A stretch of 64,000 nt of DNA from Sphingomonadaceae bacterium (GCA_021732525.1 JAKFUU010000012.1:1-64000); one strand, 5' to 3'; shown: positions 16,227 through 25,853, counted from the first letter of the stretch. Notes: generated from the sequence alone by a model not told the origin. Program-made: numbers and translations.

Positions 16227-19200
16227 ATGTCAAATTCTTCCCTTGCTTTCGCTTTCGATCCACCGTCACCGCCAGTCGTTGTGATGGCGGCTCAGACCAT
16301 GACTTCTGAGCTTGCCGCAGGCCGCGCGCTGTCACGCGGCCACGTGACGCGTATCATGACTGAGCACTTCGGTGGCAGCGATGCTCTCGGGCGTTGGTCA
16401 GTTCGTGACGCTCACGCAGCTCTTGAGCTGGCACAGGTTCAATACCTGAAAGCCTCGGATCAGATCCAGCTCTCGAGCCCGATCGACGAGGTGGAACAGT
16501 TCTTCTGCTCCCTCGATGCACGACTTCCGACCCAGACCAACCGCAGCGACGAGCAGATCGAATGGCAGCAGTTCGCAACGCCGCCGCACCTTGCCTGGCT
16601 CGCTGCCCGCGCCTGCGCGCTGGCAACCGGCGAGCTTGTGCTGGAACCCTCAGCCGGGACGGGGATGCTCGCGGTCTGGGCTGCCAAAGCCGGCACGCGC
16701 CTTGCCCTCAACGAGATTTCGCCGTTGCGTCGCGATTGCCTGCGCGCACAGTTCCCGGGTGCCCGTGTGACCGGACACGACGCCGAATTGATCGATGAGC
16801 TGCTCGATGTAGCCGTCATCCCGAGCGTCGTGCTGATGAACCCGCCCTATTCGCACGGAATCGAGCGGGGCCACGATGGTCGCACAGGGGCAAGGCATCT
16901 GCGCTCCGCGTGGAACCGACTTGCCCCCGGTGGTCGACTTGTCGCGATCATGCCAGAATGGTTCGACTGCGGGAGGTTTCTAGCCGGCGTGAAGGGGCCA
17001 GTTGCGCTGCGGCTCAATGCTGGAGTCGAACGCGCATTCATCAAGAGCGGCACCGGGATCACCACGCGGCTTCTGGTTCTCGACAAGGTGGACAGCTCCA
17101 ACGAGCCTGTCGCGATCCGCACAAGCGACTTTCGCCAGCTGGCCGATCTCGTCGATGCCTTGCCGGATCGCGCCGGCTTGGCGGCTGCTTCCGAGCAATC
17201 GAGCCTTCCGGCTCGTGCTCCATTTCGTCTGGTGGCCGCGCCGCGCAGGCCGCTGCCGACACCAGCCAGGATCACTCCTTCAGCCTCCGCCATCGGGTCG
17301 CTCACCTACCAGTCGCTTGAGGCCCCTGCGCCGCTCGCCCCTCAGGTCGGCCACTATCTGCCCTATCGCCCGAGCAGGATCGTGATCGATGACGCTGCCG
17401 GGCATCCCACGCCTCTCGTTGAGTCCGTCGCTATGGGGTCGATCGCTGCACCAATTCCCGATGCTGTACCGCAACTGCCCGACGGGTTGATTACCAAGGG
17501 ACTGTTGTCGGCTGCCCAGGCAGAGACACTGATCTACGCGGCTAGCGCCCATGCGCGCGATCTGCCCGGCCGGTTCGAACCCGAGGACAAGGGCTGTTCA
17601 CTCAAGGCATCTGCGGAAGGCCAGACCTACCGACTGGGATATTTCCTCGGGGACGGAACAGGTGCCGGGAAGGGGCGTCAGGTTGCCAGCGTCGTCCTCG
17701 ATCGCTGGGTGCGCGGGGAACGCCGCCATATTTGGATTTCGAAGAACGAGGCGCTGCTCGAAGACGCGCGGCGCGACTGGGCCGCCCTTGGAGGCTTGCC
17801 GATCGACATCCAACCTCTGGCTTCCTGGAAGCTCGGCACCCCTATCGCGATGCGCGACGGGATCCTCTTCGTGACCTACCCGACCCTGCGTTCGGGCCGA
17901 AGCGACGCAACGCGGCTTGACCAGATCCTCGCTTGGGCGGGAGACGACTTCGACGGTGTCATCGTGTTCGACGAGGCGCACGCCATGGCCAACGCAGCCG
18001 GCGGTGAAGGATCGCGGGGTAAGGTCAAAGGCTCGGAGCAGGGTATCGCGGGCGTGCGCTTGCAGAACCTCCTGCCGCGCGCGCGCGTGCTCTATGCCTC
18101 GGCAACCGGAGCGTCCGACGTCAATAACTTGGCCTATGCGACGCGCCTCGGGCTCTGGGGTCCGGAGACCGCCTTTGCCAATCGCGACGCTTTCGTTGCC
18201 GACATTCGCGACGGCGGCATGGCCGCGATGGAGCTGGTCGCACGGGATCTCAAGTCGCTCGGCCTATATACTGCCCGGGCCCTTTCGTTCGCCGGTGTCG
18301 AATATGAAATCCTCGAGCATTGCCTTACCGACGATCAGATCGCGGTCTACGATGCCTATGCCGAAGCCTGGGCGATCATCCACGCTAACCTTCGCGAAGC
18401 GCTGGAAGCGACGCGGATCGTCGACTGCGAGACCGGAGGCACGCTCAACTCAGGTGCCAAGTCCGCAGCGCTGTCGATCTTCGAGGGAACCAAGCAGCGC
18501 TTCTTCGCGCAGCTGCTTCTGTCGATGAAGCTGCCGAGCCTGTTACCAGCCATCGACGCCGCCATTGCCAATGGGAACGCCGTGGTCGTCCAGCTCGTCT
18601 CGACCGCAGAAGCCATGCTCAACCGCCGGCTTGCCGACCTCTCGGACGAAGAACGCGAAGCGCTGGAGATTGATCTGTCGCCCCGGGAATATGTGATCGA
18701 TTACCTCGCCAAGAGCTTTCCCATCCGGCTGATGGCGGTGTTCACCGATGAAAACGGCAACCCTCGCTCCGAGCCGATGAGCGACGAACACGGTGCGCCA
18801 GTACTGTGCCGATCAGCACTCGCCGCACGCGACCGGATGATCGAGCAGCTCTGCGCTCTGCCGCCGATTGCGACCGCAATCGATGCCATCATGGAACGCT
18901 TTGGCGTCGACGAAGTGTCGGAAGTGACCGGCCGCACGCGTCGGCTGATCATTGGCGGCGACGGTCGTCAAAAGCTGCAGTCTCGGTCGCCGCGCGCCAA
19001 TGTGGCTGAAACCCAGGCCTTTATGGACGGCGCCAAGCGCATTCTGGTGTTTTCCGACGCCGGAGGAACCGGACGCAGCTACCATGCCGATCTCGCAGCC
19101 AAGAACCAGGCCCGCCGCGTTCATTTCCTGCTAGAGCCCGGTTGGCGCGCTGATGCCGCAATCCAGGGACTTGGCCGGACCAATCGCACCAATCAGGCAT

Positions 19201-20468
19201 CGGCTCCGCTGTTCAGACCGGTGACCACCGATGTGCGCGGTGAGCGACGGTTCATCTCGACGATTGCGCGGCGCCTCGACAGCCTCGGGGCCTTGACGCG
19301 CGGGCAGCGCCAGACCGGCGGACAGAACCTGTTCGATCCGGCTGACAATCTCGAAAGCATTTATGCGAAGGAGGCGCTCCACCGCTGGTTCGGCCTCTTG
19401 TTCACCGGCAAGCTCGAAGCGGTCAGCCTCGGATGCTTCCAGGAGCTGACAGGTCTCAGGATCGAAGCCCCCGACGGGTCGATGGCCGATGACCTGCCGT
19501 CGATCCAGCGCTGGCTCAATCGCATCCTCGCGTTGCCGATTGCCTTGCAGAACGCGATCTTTGACGAGTTCATGGGACTGGTCGAGGCGCGTATCGATGC
19601 CGCCCGTCAGGCCGGGACGCTCGATCTGGGCCTTGAGACGATCGCGGTCGAGGACTTCATGGTCCTGTCTGACACGCTGCTGCGCACCGATTCAGCCTCA
19701 GGCGCGACCACCCATCTGCTGGAACTGGAAATCGCCAGAGCTCTGAAGCCGCTCACGCTGAAGCGGCTCGAGGAGCTACATGGCCTTACCGGCCAGCGAC
19801 AGCGGCCGGTTCGGAACGCCCGCTCTGGTCGGGTCGCCCTGCTTGTGCCGGCCCGCAGTATTCTTGAGGATGACGGCACGCGCGTGACCCGCTTCGAGCT
19901 GCTTCGCCCGCTCAAGCGCAGTCACATCACCGAGGATCAGCTGGCGGAGAGCAGCTGGGAGGACATTGCCATCGACGCCTTCCGCGATACCTGGTCAACC
20001 GAGGTCGCGGAAGCGCGGTCGAGCTACAAGCGCGAGCGCCTCTATCTTGCGACGGGCCTCCTGCTCCCCGTCTGGGACAAGCTCCCCTCGGATTTCGTGA
20101 GGGTGAGCCGCATCTCGGCAGTCGATGGTCGCTCGTTGCTAGGCCGTGAGGTTCCCGTCCATTGCGTGCCCGAACTGTGCCGGGCGCTGGGTCTGGAACG
20201 CGATCAATCGCTCTCCGCCGATGACATCGTCCAGACCGTTCTCGCGACCGGTCGAGCTATGGAATTCGCTGGCCGTGAGCAGCTCATGGTCAAGCGCAGC
20301 CTGGTCAATGGCTCGCAGCGAATTGAACTGACTGGTTGGAATGCGGCTCGCCTCGACTGGTACAAGGCGCAAGGCTGTTTCACCGAAATCATTCGCTACC
20401 AGACCCGACTGTTCGTTCCGATCGAGGGCGCTTCGAGCGTGATTGCCAGATTGGCGCCATCCGCATGA
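16227..20468 (+). CDS. N6-adenine-type methyltransferase / strawberry notch helicase fusion
   Basis: This 1413-aa protein has two enzyme halves. The N-terminal half has a SAM-binding motif (EPSAGTG, residues 140-146) and the amino-methyltransferase motif NPPY (205-208). The second half is a strawberry-notch-type SF2 helicase with Walker A (GDGTGAGKGRQ, ~475-485), DEAH (582-585), 'YASATGAS' and a C-terminal 'GLGRTNRTNQAS' motif. AGGAGG lies upstream of ATG 16227. Such fusions are typical of large mobile elements and are suspected to modify DNA or block restriction. The function is not proven. Confidence 0.85.
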   Translation: MSNSSLAFAFDPPSPPVVVMAAQTMTSELAAGRALSRGHVTRIMTEHFGGSDALGRWSVRDAHAALELAQVQYLKASDQIQLSSPIDEVEQFFCSLDARLPTQTNRSDEQIEWQQFATPPHLAWLAARACALATGELVLEPSAGTGMLAVWAAKAGTRLALNEISPLRRDCLRAQFPGARVTGHDAELIDELLDVAVIPSVVLMNPPYSHGIERGHDGRTGARHLRSAWNRLAPGGRLVAIMPEWFDCGRFLAGVKGPVALRLNAGVERAFIKSGTGITTRLLVLDKVDSSNEPVAIRTSDFRQLADLVDALPDRAGLAAASEQSSLPARAPFRLVAAPRRPLPTPARITPSASAIGSLTYQSLEAPAPLAPQVGHYLPYRPSRIVIDDAAGHPTPLVESVAMGSIAAPIPDAVPQLPDGLITKGLLSAAQAETLIYAASAHARDLPGRFEPEDKGCSLKASAEGQTYRLGYFLGDGTGAGKGRQVASVVLDRWVRGERRHIWISKNEALLEDARRDWAALGGLPIDIQPLASWKLGTPIAMRDGILFVTYPTLRSGRSDATRLDQILAWAGDDFDGVIVFDEAHAMANAAGGEGSRGKVKGSEQGIAGVRLQNLLPRARVLYASATGASDVNNLAYATRLGLWGPETAFANRDAFVADIRDGGMAAMELVARDLKSLGLYTARALSFAGVEYEILEHCLTDDQIAVYDAYAEAWAIIHANLREALEATRIVDCETGGTLNSGAKSAALSIFEGTKQRFFAQLLLSMKLPSLLPAIDAAIANGNAVVVQLVSTAEAMLNRRLADLSDEEREALEIDLSPREYVIDYLAKSFPIRLMAVFTDENGNPRSEPMSDEHGAPVLCRSALAARDRMIEQLCALPPIATAIDAIMERFGVDEVSEVTGRTRRLIIGGDGRQKLQSRSPRANVAETQAFMDGAKRILVFSDAGGTGRSYHADLAAKNQARRVHFLLEPGWRADAAIQGLGRTNRTNQASAPLFRPVTTDVRGERRFISTIARRLDSLGALTRGQRQTGGQNLFDPADNLESIYAKEALHRWFGLLFTGKLEAVSLGCFQELTGLRIEAPDGSMADDLPSIQRWLNRILALPIALQNAIFDEFMGLVEARIDAARQAGTLDLGLETIAVEDFMVLSDTLLRTDSASGATTHLLELEIARALKPLTLKRLEELHGLTGQRQRPVRNARSGRVALLVPARSILEDDGTRVTRFELLRPLKRSHITEDQLAESSWEDIAIDAFRDTWSTEVAEARSSYKRERLYLATGLLLPVWDKLPSDFVRVSRISAVDGRSLLGREVPVHCVPELCRALGLERDQSLSADDIVQTVLATGRAMEFAGREQLMVKRSLVNGSQRIELTGWNAARLDWYKAQGCFTEIIRYQTRLFVPIEGASSVIARLAPSA

Positions 20469-20470
20469 GG

Positions 20471-20512
20471 TATTGCCAAATGGCATTGTTGAGCGTATAT
20501 ATTGCCATATGG
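20471..20512. promoter_or_regulatory. Two operator-like sites before the RES toxin-antitoxin operon
   Basis: TATTGCCAAATGG (20471-20483) and TATTGCCATATGG (20500-20512) differ at one base and lie 29 bp apart. The first sits inside a perfect TGCCA-AA-TGGCA palindrome (20474-20485). They span the presumed promoter just before the antitoxin ATG at 20522, fitting autoregulation by the Xre-like antitoxin. Confidence 0.65.
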
Positions 20513-20521
20513 AGAAATGCC

Positions 20522-20935
20522 ATGCTGGCTCTGCAACCCGTTGATACTGCCGTTACCGCATTCCGTCCCGATCCGATTACCCGGGACGAGGCCGCTGCCA
20601 TGTTCCGGGCAGTCCTCAATCTGTTCGGCAAATGGGAGCTGACCGACGAGCAGGCGGCAACACTGCTCGACATGCCTGTGCGCACCTATCGCCGCTGGAA
20701 GGCTGAAGGTCCCGGGCGCATCTCGCGCGATGGGCGTGCCCGTCTTTCCAACCTCGTGGGCATCCACAAGGCGCTCCGGATCACCTTTTCTGAGGCGACC
20801 CGTGGTTACACGTGGATCAGGGCCGCCAATGATGCGTTCAGTAGAGCCAGTGCGCTCGATGTGATGCTCGGGGGCGAACTCACCGACATCATGCGGGTGC
20901 GTCGCTATATCGACGCCGAGCGCGGTGGCTGGTGA
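20522..20935 (+). CDS. MbcA/ParS/Xre-type antitoxin
   Basis: This 137-aa protein has an Xre-like helix-turn-helix ('LTDEQAATLLDMPVRTYRRWKAEGPGRISRDG') and a C-terminal MbcA/ParS toxin-binding region ('ALRITFSEATRGYTWIRAANDAF...LDVMLGGELTDIMRVRRYIDAERG'). It should bind and silence the RES toxin and repress its own promoter. ATG 20522 has GGAG 9-12 nt upstream. The stop overlaps the toxin GTG start (GTGA at 20932-20935). Confidence 0.88.
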   Translation: MLALQPVDTAVTAFRPDPITRDEAAAMFRAVLNLFGKWELTDEQAATLLDMPVRTYRRWKAEGPGRISRDGRARLSNLVGIHKALRITFSEATRGYTWIRAANDAFSRASALDVMLGGELTDIMRVRRYIDAERGGW

Positions 20936-21663
20936 GCGGAACGGCGGATATCCCCGTCTCTCGCGTTGCGTGGAAAAGCGCTGTCAGGATCATCCGCAGC
21001 GCGTTTCCGCCGATCGATCTGTTCGAGGACATCGCAGATCCCGCCGACTGGCCGCTGCTGATCTCGGCGGAGCAGAAGACCAATCCCCGCATCATGGCGA
21101 CGATCGGCAATCTCGACCTCGTGCCGGTCGACCGACGCGTCGGGGGCAACGGCGCCTCTTACCTCATGGCGCCCTTCACACACGTCAGCACAGACCGGCC
21201 GAGCCGTTTTACCGATGGCAGCTACGGCGTGCTCTACGTTGGCGACCAGTTCGAGACTGCGCTATTCGAGACGATCCACCACCATGCCCGCTTCATGGCA
21301 CGGACAAAGGAAGCACCTGGCTGGACTTCCCAGTTCCGGGAGATCGTGATGTCGGTCGATGCTGACCTCCATGATTTGCGATCCACTGCGGGAGAGCCGG
21401 TTTCCGCGCTTGATCCCGACAGCTACGCCGCATCGCAAGCACTCGCGTTGCACCTCAGGGTCGCGGGATCCCATGGCATTGCTTATCCGAGCATCCGGCA
21501 TTCCGGTGGAGAATGCGTTGCGCTCTTCTACCCGGACTGTGCGTCGAACCCCGTCCAGAGGCGGCACCTCGACTATCACTGGGATGGTGCTCGCGTTGAT
21601 CTGGTCCGCGACGCAGGATCTGGTGCTGTCTTCCGCATCGTGGATCTACCCAGCTTTGGTTAG
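20932..21663 (+). CDS. RES-domain toxin
   Basis: This 243-aa protein shows the RES-domain residues: Arg in 'TDRPSRFTDG', Tyr in 'GVLYVGD', Glu in 'ALFETIHH' and Ser in 'IAYPSIRH'. RES toxins of this family (MbcT, ParT) degrade or transfer ADP-ribose from NAD+. The gene is coupled to the antitoxin by a 4-nt overlap. No premature stop is seen, so the pair looks functional. After it, 21664-21935 holds no gene I can support. Confidence 0.88.
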   Translation: MSGTADIPVSRVAWKSAVRIIRSAFPPIDLFEDIADPADWPLLISAEQKTNPRIMATIGNLDLVPVDRRVGGNGASYLMAPFTHVSTDRPSRFTDGSYGVLYVGDQFETALFETIHHHARFMARTKEAPGWTSQFREIVMSVDADLHDLRSTAGEPVSALDPDSYAASQALALHLRVAGSHGIAYPSIRHSGGECVALFYPDCASNPVQRRHLDYHWDGARVDLVRDAGSGAVFRIVDLPSFG

Positions 21664-21935
21664 GTGACGATCGCGCAGCTTGCATCAGGAGGTCGCGACC
21701 AATAGCCGGTTATCAGGATCGTGCGGCGGCACGGCTCATCGCTGGGAATGGGTGGTTTTGCGACCGTTCGCTTCAGTTCTGCAGTGAAGCCTCCACTAGC
21801 ATTGCGCGTTTAAGGTCGGACCCTCTTTGCTCTGTGGTTTGGTTTTGGGTAGCAGTCGGCTGATCAGTGCCCAAGCCTTCTACGCGGCCTTAACGAAGAG
21901 GGGGCCAGATTACCGTGCCGGGCTGCCGACCCCCC

Positions 21936-22553
21936 TCAGCGTTGAGGACGACGCGCAGCTAAGGGAAGGCTGTGGCAAAGCTGCGCCCGCGATGAACCGA
22001 TCATGTCGATGACCCACGGAATGTGGCTGTCTTGCACGCGCATACGTGCCGCAGTGAGCGCATTGAAAATCGCATCACTTAGGTCATCCCGACCGAATTC
22101 GGTCAAGACTTTATCATGTGCAAGTATGTCAGCCGTCGTCGCGGCTTGAACTGTAGGGAAACGATCTTTGCAGATCGAAAGGCCCTTCTTTTCGTCAATG
22201 ATGGGAGTGCCTCCGTGGGCTATCGCCCAAGCGATTGTCGCGGCTTCGCCGTCATCGAGCGTGGTAGAACCACCACCGCAGACCATCGCAAGAAAATTGC
22301 CTTCGCATTCGGCGCACAGGGATGCGATCTCAGCGCGCCCTGACGCAACCAGCGCCGCAACAACATCCGCGTCTGATCGACCTTTGGCCCGGCCAGCTTC
22401 CAGTTCTCTCGAAACAATATCAAGGATGACGACTGGATTGGGGATAGCCCTAAGAATGCGAACGCAACTGCCGGTCGCGTTCAGATTAATTGCGACACTT
22501 GCGTCCAACACGAGAGGCGTCGAAGGATCAAACAAGCAATTTGGGAGCCCCAT
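21936..22553 (-). CDS. PIN-domain-like nuclease, last gene of the QueC-like operon
   Basis: This 205-aa protein has PIN acidic positions: Asp in 'LVLDASVAINL', Glu in 'SRELEAGR', Asp/Glu in 'TLDDGEAATIAWA' and Asp in 'TPIIDEKKG'. This suggests a VapC-like single-strand RNase. ATG 22553 is chosen (GGGAG just upstream); it lies 26 nt inside the end of the XRE-ImmA gene, so translation is coupled. No classic VapB is adjacent. The XRE-ImmA protein may be its control, which is inference. Confidence 0.72.
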   Translation of the reverse strand: MGLPNCLFDPSTPLVLDASVAINLNATGSCVRILRAIPNPVVILDIVSRELEAGRAKGRSDADVVAALVASGRAEIASLCAECEGNFLAMVCGGGSTTLDDGEAATIAWAIAHGGTPIIDEKKGLSICKDRFPTVQAATTADILAHDKVLTEFGRDDLSDAIFNALTAARMRVQDSHIPWVIDMIGSSRAQLCHSLPLAARRPQR

Positions 22554-23709
22554 CGGCCTCGCTCCCTTCATTGCCCAAGCCATCAAGCATTGCGCGCAAT
22601 TCTAACCGATCTAGCCGCAGCAACCGCGCAAGTTGACCCTCGCTGAGTAGGCCCCGACGCCATACTTCATCCGCCATCATGCTCATGCGAAGAGAGACTG
22701 ACCGATCCGCGTCGTCCTTGTGTTCGTCTCGCGGAAGTTCGCCCAAAACCTGGATCACTTGCTCGTTCGTGATCCCCCCATTTTCAACGAACCAATCCCA
22801 ACTGTCCCGTTTGATGAGGCCAAGCTCTTCTAGCCGCCGCACTAACGCCTCGCGCGATACGCCGAAATAGTTCGCGAGCACGATGATATGACGACGGCTC
22901 AGCGATGACGCACCTGCCGTTACATCCTGAAATTTCTGCTTCACAGCGCGAGCGGGCATTAAAAAGGCTCGGCCAAAGGCATTCGCGTACCGCTCTTCTC
23001 GCGCCGTTTCAGAAGTTGCATCATCCAGCACATCGGCTGACCTTCTCGTGGACATGAAATGCCCCGTTTCATGTCCAGCCGTGTTTGCGCGGCGATCCCG
23101 TGGATGATTTGCATTCAACAGAATGCACGGGCCGACTGCATCATCGAAGGCGAACAGGCCAGAGATGTTGGTTGGTAGGCGGCGCACATACACACGCGCG
23201 CCAAGCTGCAACTCTAACAAGCTCACAATGTCGTTGATTGGATTGAGGCCAAGGCCAAGCCATTGGCGCAGGTCGAGCGCGTCTTGCTCCGCTTGAAGTT
23301 TGACGTTGCCTGGAAGGATAGGGGTCTCGCGGGGATAGACGAAAGAACGTGAGATACCGAGCAGTTGCTCTAATTCAACTTCCGCTCGCACCAGATCATT
23401 GAGCAGCTCTACAGCTTGCTCGACTGAGGCATCCTCAGATTCGGATAGCTTCCTAAATTGTGGCAAAAGATTGATATGGATGGGCTGTTGCCGGAGCAAT
23501 TCGTTGATCGTCGTGCAATAAATCCCCGCCAGCGTCTGAAGTTCGTCAAGCCGAATCCGGCGCTGGCCTTTTTCAATCGCAACAAGCGTCGTACGCGCCA
23601 TGCCCGCCTGACTAGCGGCGACAGCTTGAGTCATTTTTCTGTCGTCACGTGCTATCCGTAGGCGCTCGCCCAGATCTTCAGCAGGGTAGGAGTCCAGGAT
23701 CGTGCTCAT
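22528..23709 (-). CDS. XRE-family regulator with ImmA/IrrE metallopeptidase domain
   Basis: This 393-aa protein begins with an XRE helix-turn-helix ('LRIARDDRKMTQAVAASQAGMARTTLVAIEKGQRRI'). A zincin domain follows, with HExxH (HETGH) and the downstream 'YANAFGRAFLMP' typical of ImmA/IrrE. Such proteins pair DNA binding with cleavage of a repressor or antitoxin. The ATG at 23709 (MSTILDSY) overlaps the QueC-like stop in ATGA; a six-residue longer start exists but breaks that arrangement. It is the third gene of the leftward operon. Confidence 0.88.
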   Translation of the reverse strand: MSTILDSYPAEDLGERLRIARDDRKMTQAVAASQAGMARTTLVAIEKGQRRIRLDELQTLAGIYCTTINELLRQQPIHINLLPQFRKLSESEDASVEQAVELLNDLVRAEVELEQLLGISRSFVYPRETPILPGNVKLQAEQDALDLRQWLGLGLNPINDIVSLLELQLGARVYVRRLPTNISGLFAFDDAVGPCILLNANHPRDRRANTAGHETGHFMSTRRSADVLDDATSETAREERYANAFGRAFLMPARAVKQKFQDVTAGASSLSRRHIIVLANYFGVSREALVRRLEELGLIKRDSWDWFVENGGITNEQVIQVLGELPRDEHKDDADRSVSLRMSMMADEVWRRGLLSEGQLARLLRLDRLELRAMLDGLGNEGSEADGAPKLLV

Positions 23710-25082
23710 GACACGTTGACCGTCCACTGACGGATGAACGAGTCAGGCCCAAGCGACTCAACAAAGGCCTGCCATTCGTCGCGGTGTCGACGAAGGAGGG
23801 AGGTTAGTTTCATTTCTGCATCTTCATTCGTGAGGTTCAGGGCTCTGGCGATTTCAGCTGCGTGGCGCCTTATCGTCGATTTGAAGCGTGGGGCGTCCGC
23901 AAGGCCAGCCAGATGGTCCAAGTGCATGGTACCCGCGATGGCATACTCCCGCAAAGCTGGAGTGATTTTCGAGAAGCCTTTTGCTGCGCCGTCCTCGAAA
24001 CTTGAGGCACTGAGGTTTTCCCAGACGTACTGATCACCTGGTTCCGTTAAACCGGCAGCGTGAACGCTAAGGCGACGTAGCATGCAGGCGGCACAGATGC
24101 CGCACTGCCGCCTATGCCCATCGACCGGGACGTGCCGATTTTGCTGCCAACACGAAATCGTCTCTTTCCACTCATCGCCCACGGAGGTTTCCGTCACGAA
24201 CTCCTTTAGTGTTTCCCCCTTGGTGAACCACAGTCGGGGAAACGTATAAGAGACGTTGTGATTGAGAAGGGCAGCAAAAAGCTTTTCCATCCGTTCCGTG
24301 AAGCGCGGATGGTTTCGATAGTCAGGATAGGCCTGAACGACAGGAACCAAGGGAGGCCCCAAGGCACCTTGCCCGCTTTCTGGGATGATGATCGTCTTCA
24401 CATCAGCAAGGTACGCCCCGATCCCAGCAATCATCGAAAACTTGAAACCTCGCGACCGGTTGCTGCTTTCCGCAAACCTGCGCTCGCTCGATTTCACCTT
24501 ATAAGGAATATTCGTGAAGGGCTGGGCACGCCCATCCTTCATTGGCTTATCGTGTCGCTTGCTACCCAAGCGGACACGGATGAGGGCGGAGTTCAGTCTT
24601 TGAGCAGACAATGCAGCCACTGCGCGCGAGTCCATTCCATCACTGAATGGTACGATGGCATGAGCGCCACTTGGCAATGACAGGCTAGGTTGCGTGCGTG
24701 AAATCTCTGCCATCTTTCGCGCAACGAACGTCACGCTCCACTTATCGCCGGTAAGAAAACTTAGAGCCGCAAGAAGAGCAGCCTTTACCGGTTGTGATTC
24801 CCAAAGTTCCTTGTCGTGAACTGGAATCTCAAGGTGGATATCACGGCTCCAGCCAATGACCGGCCGTCGTTGGAGCCTGTCACAGAACTCAACGGCAGCA
24901 GCGACGACAAGCATGTCATACACGACCGGCTTCCACTCTGCGAAGCAATAGGAAAGCAACCGGTTCTCATCGAACTGGATATGCTCGCCGATAACACATT
25001 GGACACGCCGACCAGAGCGCTTGCGCTTTTCTAAGACGACTACGTCGAGCCTCGGCAGCTCCTTGTTTGGGGTAGCCGTCAT
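23706..25082 (-). CDS. QueC-like PP-loop ATPase (QatC/Cap9-like)
   Basis: This 458-aa protein has a PP-loop-type motif (PFSDGMDS, residues 145-152; the usual SGGxDS with Asp for Gly). A QueC-like zinc site follows: Cys311, Cys327, Cys330 and Cys333 (SCW...CGICAAC) then 'MLRRLSVHAAG'. True QueC makes preQ0, but no queDEF genes are nearby. The ~140-residue N-terminal extension and larger size fit the QueC-like proteins of defence systems such as Qat and type IV CBASS. ATGA overlaps link it to both neighbours. Confidence 0.75.
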   Translation of the reverse strand: MTATPNKELPRLDVVVLEKRKRSGRRVQCVIGEHIQFDENRLLSYCFAEWKPVVYDMLVVAAAVEFCDRLQRRPVIGWSRDIHLEIPVHDKELWESQPVKAALLAALSFLTGDKWSVTFVARKMAEISRTQPSLSLPSGAHAIVPFSDGMDSRAVAALSAQRLNSALIRVRLGSKRHDKPMKDGRAQPFTNIPYKVKSSERRFAESSNRSRGFKFSMIAGIGAYLADVKTIIIPESGQGALGPPLVPVVQAYPDYRNHPRFTERMEKLFAALLNHNVSYTFPRLWFTKGETLKEFVTETSVGDEWKETISCWQQNRHVPVDGHRRQCGICAACMLRRLSVHAAGLTEPGDQYVWENLSASSFEDGAAKGFSKITPALREYAIAGTMHLDHLAGLADAPRFKSTIRRHAAEIARALNLTNEDAEMKLTSLLRRHRDEWQAFVESLGPDSFIRQWTVNVS

Positions 25083-25651
25083 AAGATGCCGACCCCCTCT
25101 TCAAGTCCCGAGTAACGCGTGGGCGCACGAGCAACCATGGCCCGCCCACCCAGAACGATGCGGTTGACAAGATCGTCCATCGAACGACCTTCTTGCACGC
25201 TTTCAAGCCGAGATTGGAAATACGAAGCGCGGTTCGCTCTGGCTTCACGCTGATAATGCTCAGCCATACCGCGTCCGTGCCGGTCGAAGATTTCGTTTGC
25301 GGCTTCACTGCAAGCAGCGGCAAGTGCGGCTTCGCCACTTGCCCCGCAGTTTACGGCCTCAATCACGCAGTCGATTAGTAGGTTGCCAACGGACGATCCG
25401 TTCGTGTGCATCCGGAGGTTTTCAATTTCATCTCCCGACGGGCTGAAGAGCGAACTCTGGTCTGAGCTGCAAAGAATGATTCGGAGCGCCGACATGAGCG
25501 TGTCAGGAACTTCCCGACTAAACTCGTCGAGGATTGCGGAGTCCCTTCGCTCGCACAGACTCTCCGTCGAGAACGATGGGTTGTCCATGCATTCCGCCAA
25601 TTTTTTCCAGCGCCTGCCCATTGGCAAGCTGCGATGAGGTCCGTCGCTCAT
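25079..25651 (-). CDS. Unknown protein, first gene of the QueC-like operon
   Basis: This protein of about 190 aa has no family I recognise. It looks soluble and mostly helical, with an acidic middle and the C-terminal segment 'EAALAAACSEAANEIFDRHG...HYQREARANRASYFQSRL'. ATG 25651 (MSDGPHRSLPMG) is chosen because GGAG lies 7-10 nt upstream; a longer frame has no such support. The stop overlaps the QueC-like ATG (ATGA), a strong sign of joint function. It could be the protein partner or substrate of the QueC-like enzyme, as QatB is placed next to QatC; this is inference. Confidence 0.6.
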   Translation of the reverse strand: MSDGPHRSLPMGRRWKKLAECMDNPSFSTESLCERRDSAILDEFSREVPDTLMSALRIILCSSDQSSLFSPSGDEIENLRMHTNGSSVGNLLIDCVIEAVNCGASGEAALAAACSEAANEIFDRHGRGMAEHYQREARANRASYFQSRLESVQEGRSMDDLVNRIVLGGRAMVARAPTRYSGLEEGVGIL

Positions 25652-25853
25652 GAGGGTCTCCGATTTCGCAAATGTGTCAGAGATCCGGGTGAATGTCAAA
25701 TAGACTAAAAAAGTAGACGACATTGTCGAATGTACCGAATGCATCTTTCGGACGGCAATCAGCGAGCATCCAGTCAGCTAGCGCTCTTTTGCGCGCGAGC
25801 ATGCATTTCTCGAACTGATTGACATCGCTCATCAAACTCGATGAAGGCAGAGT

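Noticed and set aside
21827-22012. 61-aa plus-strand frame after the RES toxin
   Set aside because: It overlaps the PIN gene end, has no ribosome site and no recognisable features.
22528-25651. Qat defence system
   Set aside because: The QueC-like gene fits QatC in general, but no QatA (KAP ATPase) or QatD (TatD) gene is present and the first gene shows no clear QatB features.
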